Source: Rhizobium sp. Q54
GTDB lineage: Bacteria > Pseudomonadota > Alphaproteobacteria > Rhizobiales > Beijerinckiaceae
Reading direction: 5' to 3'
Length of the DNA: 19,754 nt
NCBI GenBank assembly: GCA_945903655.1
Contig: CAMDOY010000025.1
Coordinates: 1 to 19,754 of the forward strand
Shown: positions 13,615 through 19,754 of the stretch, one piece after another
Layout of the letters: each line of letters starts with the position of its first letter
Position numbering within the stretch: the first letter of the stretch is position 1
Notes under the pieces: generated by a model
The model's input: the letters and a program-made list of their open reading frames with translations, nothing else
What the model was told of the DNA's origin: nothing
Database searches by the model: none
Program-made: the position numbers and the translations under genes

Positions 13615-14361
13615 ATGGCGGACATGCTGAGCCTGCGCGGCGTCGACAAGGTCTTCGCCACGGGCGCGCAGGCGCTGGGCGGCCTTGATCTTGATGTGCG
13701 CGAAGGCGAGTTCCTGAGCCTGCTGGGGCCTTCGGGCTGCGGCAAGTCCACGGCCCTGCGCATGATCGCGGGCCTCTCCCAGCCCACGCGCGGATCCATG
13801 GAGTGGCGCGCGGGACGGCCCGAGATCGGCTTCGTGTTTCAGGACGCGGTGCTGATGCCCTGGGCCAATGTGTTCGACAATGTCTGGCTGCCGCTTCGGC
13901 TCACGGGCCAGTCGCGCGCGCAATCGGCTGTGCGGATTGAAGCCGCGCTGGAGCTTGTCGGCCTTGATGGTTTCGCCAAGGCCTATCCGCGCGAATTGTC
14001 CGGCGGCATGAAGATGCGCGTCTCCATCGCCCGCGCCATGGTGCTGCGTCCCGCGCTTTTGCTCATGGACGAGCCCTTTGCGGCGCTCGACGAGATCACG
14101 CGCCTCAAGCTCAACAACGATCTGCTGCGCCTGAAGCAGGAGCTGGGGGCGACGGTGGTTTTCGTGACCCATTCGGTGTTCGAAAGCGTCTATCTGTCGA
14201 GCCGCATCGCGGTCTTCAGCGCGCGGCCCGGGCGCGTGGTGGCGGAAATAGAAGTCGATGCGCCGCTGCCGCGCGATGATGATTTCCGCCTGACCCCGCT
14301 CTATGGGCATGCCTGCAAAGAGGCCTCCGACGCCCTGCACAAAGCCATGGGAGAGGCCTGA
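13615..14361 (+). CDS. ABC transporter ATP-binding protein (NitT/TauT type)
   Basis: Cytosolic ATPase that energises import by the adjacent permease. The protein has 248 residues, a single ABC domain. Walker A GPSGCGKST (38-46), Q-loop Gln76, signature LSGGM (128-132), Walker B LLLMDEP (148-154) and switch His186 are all intact. FQDAVLMPWANVFDNV (75-90) is typical of the SsuB/TauB/ThiZ/RibZ group. It begins 6 bp after the binding-protein stop without a clear ribosome site of its own, so translational coupling is likely, and its stop is 1 bp before the permease start. Confidence 0.95.
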   Translation: MADMLSLRGVDKVFATGAQALGGLDLDVREGEFLSLLGPSGCGKSTALRMIAGLSQPTRGSMEWRAGRPEIGFVFQDAVLMPWANVFDNVWLPLRLTGQSRAQSAVRIEAALELVGLDGFAKAYPRELSGGMKMRVSIARAMVLRPALLLMDEPFAALDEITRLKLNNDLLRLKQELGATVVFVTHSVFESVYLSSRIAVFSARPGRVVAEIEVDAPLPRDDDFRLTPLYGHACKEASDALHKAMGEA

Positions 14362-14362
14362 G

Positions 14363-15145
14363 ATGCGCCGGTCTTTCGCCGATTACGCGCTGCCGCTCCT
14401 CGTCTTCCTCGCCATGATCGGCCTGTGGGAGGCGCTGGTGCGCATCAACGATATCCCGCCCTATGTGCTGCCCTCCCCATCGCTCATCGGCGTCACGCTG
14501 GTGAAGGATTGGGGCACGCTGTCGGGCTCGCTGCTGGTGACCTTGCAGATCACCTTTCAGGCCCTGCTGGCGGCGACTGTGGGGGGCGTGGCGCTCGCCA
14601 TTCTTTTCGCCCGTTCGCGCTGGATCGAGCGCTCCTTCTTTCCCTTCGCGGTGGTGTTGCAGGTGACGCCCATCGTGGCCATCGCGCCGCTCCTGCTCGT
14701 TTATCTCGACGCCAACACCGCCGTGCTGGTCTGCGCCTTTCTCGTGGCCTTCTTTCCGATCCTGTCGAACATGGCGCTGGGGCTGGCCTCGGCGGATCAC
14801 AATCTGATCGACCTCTTCGAACTCTACAAGGCATCGCGCTGGAAGCAGCTGATCCTGCTGCGCCTGCCTGCGGCCTTGCCCTATTTTCTGGGCGGGCTGC
14901 GCATCGCGGGCGGGCTCGCATTGATCGGCGCCATCGTGGCGGAGATTGCGGCGGGGTCTGCGGGACAGGGGGCGGGGCTCGCCTATCGCATCGTGGAAGC
15001 CGGCTACCGGCTCAACATCCCCCGCATGTTCGCGGCGCTGGTGCTGATCTCGGCGAGCGGCATCCTGATTTATCTCGTCTTCACGCTGCTGTCTTATGTG
15101 CTGCTCTCGCGCTGGCACGATAGCGCGCGAGAGCGGGGGCTTTAG
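14363..15145 (+). CDS. ABC transporter permease (NitT/TauT type)
   Basis: Inner-membrane channel subunit of the importer. The protein has 260 residues with about six hydrophobic helices and a BPD_transp_1 domain; the coupling (EAA) loop lies around residues 149-170, containing DLFELYKASRWKQLILLRLP. The start is ATG 14363, 1 bp after the ATPase stop, with GAGAGG just upstream; an in-frame extension into the ATPase gene is not needed. Last gene of the importer operon. Its TAG stop (15143-15145) abuts the TAG stop of convergent chrA with no base between them. Confidence 0.93.
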   Translation: MRRSFADYALPLLVFLAMIGLWEALVRINDIPPYVLPSPSLIGVTLVKDWGTLSGSLLVTLQITFQALLAATVGGVALAILFARSRWIERSFFPFAVVLQVTPIVAIAPLLLVYLDANTAVLVCAFLVAFFPILSNMALGLASADHNLIDLFELYKASRWKQLILLRLPAALPYFLGGLRIAGGLALIGAIVAEIAAGSAGQGAGLAYRIVEAGYRLNIPRMFAALVLISASGILIYLVFTLLSYVLLSRWHDSARERGL

Positions 15146-16483
15146 CTAGAGCGCGAAGCGCACCACAGCGCCCAGCCCCGCCATCACCAGCACCACCTGC
15201 ACAATCCCCCAATGCAGGCGCATGACCAGCACGAAGGCGAGCGCCGAGAGCGCAGCGGCTTGCCAGTCGAAGCTTGCGAGATCGACGGTCGGCCAGCGAA
15301 AGGCGCCCCATTCGCCCCAGCCGCTATCGCCAAAGAGCAGATGCAGACCAAACCAGGCGGCGAGATAGGCCATCACGCCCACCACGACCGCCGTGATGGC
15401 CGCGAGCGCCGCCGCCAGCCGCTTGTTGGAGCGCAATTGCTCCATATGCGGCGCGCCCGCGAAAATCCATAAGAACGAGGGCGCGAAGGTGGCCCAGGTC
15501 GTCATCAGGGCGCCCAGCGCCGCCGCGACAGGCGGGGAGAAGGGCGCAGCGTCGCGCCAGGCCGCCAGAAAGCCCACATGCTGGGTGACTAGGATCGTCG
15601 GCCCGGGCGTTGTTTCCGCCAGCCCCAGGCCATCGGCCATTTCGGCGGCGCTGAGCCAGCCCTTCACGCTGACCGCATCCTGCGCGAGCCAGGCCAGCAA
15701 CGCATAAGCCCCGCCGAAGGAGAGCATGGCGAGCTTGCCGAAAAAGACCCCCAGCGTCGTGATGATATGGGTGGGGCCGAGCGTCAGGGCGGCAAAGGCC
15801 ACCGGCGCCCACCAGACGCCGATCCAGATCACGATGGCCCGCAGGGTCTCGCCCCAGCGCCCCTCTCTTGCGGGTTCCGCCCGCAGGGGCGCACTGACGC
15901 CAAAGACGCCGGGCGCCAAGGGCTGGGCCACATAGCCGATCAGCGCCGCGCCCAGCACCACCAGCGGAAAGGGCGCGTCGAGGAACATCAGCAGGCCGAA
16001 GGCCAGCGCCGCGATGGCCTGAAAGACCCAATGTTTGAAGGCCCGCTTGGCGATGCGCGCGATGGCGTGGAACACCACCGCCAGCACCGCCGTCTTGATG
16101 CCGAAGAAGAGCCCCGCGACAAGCGGCAGGTCATGGCCATAGGCATAGAGGAAGCTCAGACCCAGCATGACCAAGGCGCCGGGAACCACGAACATGAGCC
16201 CGGCGAAGAGCCCGCCGCGCACCCCATGCAGCAGCCAGCCGATATAGGTGGCGAGCTGCTGGGCCTCGGGGCCGGGCAGCAGGGTGCAATAGTTCAGCGC
16301 ATGCAGGAAGCGCGGCTCGTCGATCCATTTGCGGTCATCGACCAGCACCCGGTGCATCAGCGCGATCTGCCCCGCCGCGCCGCCGAAGGAGGTGAGGCCG
16401 ATGAGGGTCCAGACGCGCGCAGCCTCCGAAAAGGAGACCTGCGGCATGGGGGGCTGGGAGGACGTTTTTGGGTCAGTGGTCAT
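15146..16483 (-). CDS. chrA: Chromate transporter, two-domain ChrA
   Basis: Inner-membrane carrier of the CHR family, which exports chromate and so protects against it. The protein has 445 residues, the long form with two homologous CHR domains. The first half has SFGGAAGQIALMH and LPGPEAQQLATYIGW; the second repeats the pattern with SFGGAYALLAWLAQD and ETTPGPTILVTQHVGF. Roughly ten to twelve hydrophobic segments are visible. The start is ATG 16483, since the in-frame extension to 16561 is basic, polar and unlike the family. No chrB regulator or other chr gene is nearby; it is divergent from the second Bug gene and convergent with the ABC permease. Chromate as substrate follows from the family, not from local context. 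Confidence 0.92.
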   Translation of the reverse strand: MTTDPKTSSQPPMPQVSFSEAARVWTLIGLTSFGGAAGQIALMHRVLVDDRKWIDEPRFLHALNYCTLLPGPEAQQLATYIGWLLHGVRGGLFAGLMFVVPGALVMLGLSFLYAYGHDLPLVAGLFFGIKTAVLAVVFHAIARIAKRAFKHWVFQAIAALAFGLLMFLDAPFPLVVLGAALIGYVAQPLAPGVFGVSAPLRAEPAREGRWGETLRAIVIWIGVWWAPVAFAALTLGPTHIITTLGVFFGKLAMLSFGGAYALLAWLAQDAVSVKGWLSAAEMADGLGLAETTPGPTILVTQHVGFLAAWRDAAPFSPPVAAALGALMTTWATFAPSFLWIFAGAPHMEQLRSNKRLAAALAAITAVVVGVMAYLAAWFGLHLLFGDSGWGEWGAFRWPTVDLASFDWQAAALSALAFVLVMRLHWGIVQVVLVMAGLGAVVRFAL

Positions 16484-16600
16484 GCCACAAGCTTGGAGAA
16501 GGGGCTTGGCCCTGTCAAATCTTGGATTTCGGGGGGCGCCGCCTTGACCGCGCCCGCGCAAAGCGGCATCCGATCAGGATCAGATGTCGGGAGATCGACC

Positions 16601-17593
16601 ATGGACCAGACCCGCACGCCCTCACGGCGCAGCTTCCTCAACGGCGCCGCCGCCCTGTCTCTTGGCGCCAGCCTGCCCTTGCCCGCCCTCGCGCAGGCCT
16701 ATCCGGCCAAGCCCGTGCGTATTCTCGTGCCCTTTGGCGCTGGCGGCATCGCCGACATCACCGTGCGGATCGTGGCGGAGCGGCTGGGCGACAAGCTCGG
16801 CCAGCGCTTCGTGATCGAGAACCAGCCCAGCGCAGGCGGCATCAACGCCGCGCGCGCCGCCCTGCAGGGCGGGCCTGATGGCTACAGCCTCGCGCTCTTC
16901 TCCAACGGCACCGCCGTGGCGGCGGGCCTGTTCAAGACCCTGCGCTATGACCCCGTGAAGGAATTCGCCCCGGTCTCGGCGCTGGGCTATTTCGACTTCG
17001 TCTTCGCCACCGGGGGCGAGAGCCGCTTCAAGACCATGGGCGAGCTGCTGGCGGAGGCCCGCGCCAAGCCGGGCGTGCTCAACATCGGCACCATCGCCAC
17101 CGGCAGCACCCAGAACCTCTCGGGCGAGCTGTTCAAGAGCAGCGCCAATATCGACGCGCGCATCGTGCCCTATCGCACCACGCCGGAGGTGATTCTGGCG
17201 GCCATGCGGGGGGATGTGGATCTGATCGTCGATTCCTACGCCTCCATGAAATCCAATCTCGAAGACAACAAGCTGCGGGCGCTGGGCACCTCCAGCATCA
17301 ACCGCTCGGTGGCCCTGCCCAATGTGCCCACGGTCGCAGAAGGCGGCGTGCCGGGCTTCGACGTGACCTCGTGGAACGCGATCTTCGCCCCCGCAGGCAC
17401 GCCCCAGCCCGTGATCGATGTGCTGAACAAGGGGATCCTTGAGGTTCTCGCCATGCCCGAGACCAAGAAGCAATTGCTGGATCTGGGCATCGAGGCCAAG
17501 GGCTCGACGCCCGCCGAACTCGGTGACAAGCTGAAAGCCGACATCGTGAAATGGACGGCGATCATCGACAAGTCCGGCATCGAGAAGCAATGA
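16601..17593 (+). CDS. Bug-family tripartite tricarboxylate transporter substrate-binding protein, Tat signal
   Basis: Second TctC/Bug-type periplasmic binding protein of the window, 330 residues. From ATG 16601 (GGGAGA upstream) the N terminus reads MDQTRTPSRRSFLNGAAAL, a good twin-arginine signal (Arg9-Arg10), cut near ALAQA (about 33). Family motifs follow: YPAKPVRILVPFGAGGIADI, FVIENQPSAGG and the YDPVKEFAPVSALGY segment. It differs clearly in sequence from the Bug protein at 5884, so this is not a recent duplication. TctA/TctB genes are absent. The stop is only 37 bp before the dehydrogenase start, so the two are probably cotranscribed and the ligand may be a hydroxy- or keto-acid; that is inference from context. 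Confidence 0.92.
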   Translation: MDQTRTPSRRSFLNGAAALSLGASLPLPALAQAYPAKPVRILVPFGAGGIADITVRIVAERLGDKLGQRFVIENQPSAGGINAARAALQGGPDGYSLALFSNGTAVAAGLFKTLRYDPVKEFAPVSALGYFDFVFATGGESRFKTMGELLAEARAKPGVLNIGTIATGSTQNLSGELFKSSANIDARIVPYRTTPEVILAAMRGDVDLIVDSYASMKSNLEDNKLRALGTSSINRSVALPNVPTVAEGGVPGFDVTSWNAIFAPAGTPQPVIDVLNKGILEVLAMPETKKQLLDLGIEAKGSTPAELGDKLKADIVKWTAIIDKSGIEKQ

Positions 17594-17630
17594 GGCCGCA
17601 AGGCGCGTGACGAGTTCAGGGGAGGCGCAG

Positions 17631-18629
17631 ATGGCGCAAGACGATTTGCTGATGCCTGTTCCTCTCCCGCCGCTGGTGCAGGAGGGGCTGGCGAAGTCCT
17701 TCAACCTGATCAAGCTCTGGGAGGAGCGCGATCAGGAGGCGGCGCTGTCAGCTGCAGCGCCGGGGCTGCGCTTCATCGCAACCGGCGTGCCGATTCTGGC
17801 GGATGGCGTCTCCTATCCCATCAGCGCCGCCGTTGTGGCGCGTTTTCCCAAACTGGAGCTCGTCGCCAATCTGGGCGTCGGCTACGACAATATCGATGTG
17901 GCCGCCTGCGCGGCGCGGGGCGTGGTGGTCACCAATACGCCGGACGTGCTGACGGAGGAGACCGCCGACACCGCCTTCGGCCTGCTGCTCTGCGTCATCC
18001 GGCAGTTTCCGCAAGCCGACCGCTATCTGCGCGCGGGCGAATGGCTCAAGACAGGCTTCCCCCTCACCGCCAGCCTGCGCGGGCGCACCATGGGAATCGT
18101 GGGTCTGGGGCGGATCGGGCGGGCCATCGCGCGCCGGGGCGAGGCCTTCGGGTTGAAGATCGTCTACAACGGCCGCAAGGCGCAGGCGGACGCGCCCTGG
18201 CCCTTTTACGAGCGGCTGGAGGACATGGCCCGGGCCTGCGACATTCTCATGGTCTCGACGCCCGGCGGCCCCGCTACGCGTAACCTCATAGACGCCAAAA
18301 TTCTCGACGCGCTGGGCCCCCAGGGCGTGCTGATCAACATCGCGCGCGGGAGCGTGGTGGACGAGCCCGCCCTGATCGCGGCCCTGCGGGAGGGGCGGAT
18401 CCTCAGCGCGGGGCTTGACGTCTTCGCCGGGGAGCCTGAGGTTCCCGCCGAACTCGTCGCCATGGACCATGTGGTGCTGCTGCCCCATGTGGGCTCGGCC
18501 AGCCACGCCACGCGCGACGCCATGAGCGCTCTCGTGGTGGATAATGCTGTTTCCTTTGCGGCGGGGCGCGGACCGCTGACGCCCGTCGCTGAAACCCCTT
18601 GGCGCGCAAGGGCGGAGAGGGCAAATTGA
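17631..18629 (+). CDS. D-isomer-specific 2-hydroxyacid dehydrogenase
   Basis: Cytosolic NAD(P)H-dependent reductase of 2-keto acids to D-2-hydroxy acids (or the reverse), in the group that includes glyoxylate/hydroxypyruvate reductases. The protein has 332 residues. The nucleotide-binding loop is VGLGRIGRAIARR (157-169). Catalytic residues are R239 in NIARGSVVDE, E268 in DVFAGEPEVP and H286 in LLPHVGSAS. The substrate-binding loop contains NLGVGYDNID (80-89). ATG 17631 is preceded by GGGGAGG at 6-nt spacing; a GTG at 17607 is an unlikely alternative. An Arg in place of Asp/Glu at NGRK (180-183), after the second strand, favours NADP(H). It follows the Tat-type Bug gene closely, so the pair may import and reduce one acid. 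The substrate itself cannot be read. Confidence 0.92.
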   Translation: MAQDDLLMPVPLPPLVQEGLAKSFNLIKLWEERDQEAALSAAAPGLRFIATGVPILADGVSYPISAAVVARFPKLELVANLGVGYDNIDVAACAARGVVVTNTPDVLTEETADTAFGLLLCVIRQFPQADRYLRAGEWLKTGFPLTASLRGRTMGIVGLGRIGRAIARRGEAFGLKIVYNGRKAQADAPWPFYERLEDMARACDILMVSTPGGPATRNLIDAKILDALGPQGVLINIARGSVVDEPALIAALREGRILSAGLDVFAGEPEVPAELVAMDHVVLLPHVGSASHATRDAMSALVVDNAVSFAAGRGPLTPVAETPWRARAERAN

Positions 18630-18667
18630 GAAAAGTGTCCAATGATTGATTCGCAGGCGTGATCGTG

Positions 18668-19228
18668 ATGGAGCACAGACCTCACATGCGGCACTTCGGA
18701 CCCGGCGGGCTCAGCCTCGCCCTCATCACCCTCGCCATGGCGCTGGGGGCGCAGGGCGCGCTCGCCCAGGCCATCCAGTCCGTCCCCATCCCCCCGGCGC
18801 CCGCCATCATCACGCGGGAGGCGCCCAAGCCTGCGGCAGCAAAGCCCGCGCCCATCGTCGAAAAACCAGCCCCGGCGCCGACGCCTGCGGCCACCCAGAG
18901 CGTCGCTGCGCCCGCTTCGACCGCGCGCCCCAATGATGTCGCCGGTCGCTACATCATCCTGCGCGAAGGCGGCAGGGATGTGGGCTGCATGCTGACCCTC
19001 GACGACAAGGCGCGGGGCCCCGGCGGCGACCTGAAGGCCCAACTCGCCCCGGCCTGCCGGGATCAGGGCATCGTGGTCTTCGATCCCGTGGCCTGGCGCG
19101 TGGAGCGGGGCCGTCTGGTGCTGACCGCGCGCAAGGGACATGCGGCGACCTTCGACAAGCAGCCGGACGGCGCCTGGTGGAAGGATCCGGCGGAAGGCGG
19201 CAAGCCGCTCGGCGTGAAGAAAATCTGA
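18668..19228 (+). CDS. Periplasmic protease inhibitor, AprI/Inh-like
   Basis: Secreted protein resembling the Inh family, which in other bacteria bind serralysin-type metalloproteases in the periplasm. With ATG 18668 it has 186 residues; GTG 18659 and ATG 18686 are alternatives and no clear ribosome site decides. A signal peptide (about 1-35, ending GALAQA) is followed by a Pro/Ala/Lys-rich linker (38-88). The C-terminal domain (about 90-186) shows VAGRYIILREGGRDVGCMLTL, APACRDQG and AWRVERGRLVLT, with two Cys (107, 130) placed as in the disulfide of the family. The long linker and a Tyr at the usual Trp of the first strand are departures. No protease gene is in the window. The assignment is by motif pattern and moderately sure. 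Confidence 0.7.
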   Translation: MEHRPHMRHFGPGGLSLALITLAMALGAQGALAQAIQSVPIPPAPAIITREAPKPAAAKPAPIVEKPAPAPTPAATQSVAAPASTARPNDVAGRYIILREGGRDVGCMLTLDDKARGPGGDLKAQLAPACRDQGIVVFDPVAWRVERGRLVLTARKGHAATFDKQPDGAWWKDPAEGGKPLGVKKI

Positions 19229-19427
19229 CGCCCGACCAAACCGGCCTCGCGTCCCTCCCGCTGGTTGACAGGCGCAAGCCTATTGCAGATGTTGACCCCA
19301 CGAACGCCAGAATCCGGCCCAGAGGAACATCCGTGGTCAGCAAGCCCTGGTTTTGCGGATGCGGCCAGCCTGCGGACCGGCCACGGCGTCATGACGATGT
19401 CCTATCTTCCAGCAGGCGGTGACGCAG

Positions 19428-19754
19428 ATGAAATATCCCCTTTCACAGCAGGGCAAGGTCGTGCTCGTCGTGGGCGGCGCGGGCGGCATTGGCAAGGCGA
19501 CCGCGCAGATCTTCGCGGAGGCGGGCGCCCATGTGGCGGTGACCCATCGCCCCGGCGACGACAAGGCCCGCGAGGCCGCCGCCTTCGTCGCGAGCCTGCC
19601 GGGCGAGAACCATGCGGCCTTCAGCTGCGATGTGGGCGACACCGCGACGATCCTCGCCCTGCGCGAGGCGATCACCGCGCGCTACGGGCGGCTCGATGTG
19701 CTGGTCAACAGCGCGGGCTTCACCAAGCCCATTCCCCACGCCGATCTCGACGCG
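19428..19754 (+). CDS. Short-chain dehydrogenase/reductase, N-terminal part (cut by window end)
   Basis: Start of an SDR oxidoreductase; 109 residues are visible and the frame runs open off the right edge. The NAD(P)-binding motif is VGGAGGIGKA (15-24), with CDVGD (67-71) and the NSAG motif (94-97) that supports the active site; the catalytic Ser-Tyr-Lys lies beyond the window. The ATG at 19428 gives the normal short lead of about 12 residues before the first strand. GGCGGTGA lies upstream at rather long spacing. The 199-bp gap before it holds a TTGACA at 19265-19270 without a good -10. Family certain; substrate not determinable. Confidence 0.88.
   Translation, partial: MKYPLSQQGKVVLVVGGAGGIGKATAQIFAEAGAHVAVTHRPGDDKAREAAAFVASLPGENHAAFSCDVGDTATILALREAITARYGRLDVLVNSAGFTKPIPHADLDA

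Noticed and set aside
19265..19293. Promoter starting with TTGACA before the short-chain dehydrogenase
   Set aside because: No -10 element at proper spacing; chance occurrence is likely.
1..19754. tRNA or rRNA genes, CRISPR arrays, insertion sequences, phage or toxin-antitoxin genes
   Set aside because: Looked for on both strands; no tRNA-like cloverleaf, regularly spaced repeat, transposase motif or long terminal inverted repeat was recognised.

Overview
The window is one contiguous piece of a high-GC chromosome, most likely from an alphaproteobacterium of the Rhizobiales/Hyphomicrobiales. The gene content supports this: a homospermidine synthase encoded with an alanine-racemase-fold (type III) ornithine/lysine decarboxylase, a DUF459-type SGNH hydrolase next to a lytic transglycosylase, and orphan Bug-type tricarboxylate-transporter binding proteins. 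GC3-rich codon use is uniform across the recognised genes. No tRNA, rRNA, CRISPR array, insertion sequence or phage gene was seen, and the window reads as ordinary chromosome rather than a mobile island.

Left part (1-5540), envelope genes: a partial NRAMP-like metal transporter (-) is divergent from kdsD (+, arabinose-5-phosphate isomerase for Kdo/LPS synthesis). kdsD converges with a minus-strand set read in the order lytic murein transglycosylase, DUF459-type SGNH hydrolase, YkuD L,D-transpeptidase. A 344-bp gap follows, holding a 180-bp stretch of only about 31% GC, and then a solitary Bug-family solute-binding protein (+).

Middle part (6887-10931), polyamine locus: decarboxylase, GNAT acetyltransferase and homospermidine synthase lie on the minus strand in that order and end at a good intrinsic terminator. 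Both internal junctions contain perfect inverted repeats. The decarboxylase is preceded by a long, highly structured leader in a 639-bp gap. Putrescine made by the decarboxylase is the substrate of the synthase. The structured leader is the most interesting part of the window.

Right part (10932-19754): a Tat-type OpgG/OpgD periplasmic glucan protein without its usual glucosyltransferase partner; an ABC importer (NMT1/THI5-like binding protein, ATPase, permease); a convergent two-domain ChrA chromate transporter whose stop codon abuts that of the permease; a second Bug-type binding protein (Tat signal) apparently in one unit with a D-2-hydroxyacid dehydrogenase; a periplasmic Inh-type protease inhibitor; and the start of a short-chain dehydrogenase cut by the window edge.

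I found no clearly new multi-gene defence or enzymatic system. The best candidates for follow-up are the decarboxylase leader (possible speF-type leader RNA with upstream ORFs), the repeated hairpins at the junctions of the polyamine genes, the apparent peptidoglycan-remodelling operon and the NRAMP-like protein with altered metal-site motifs.
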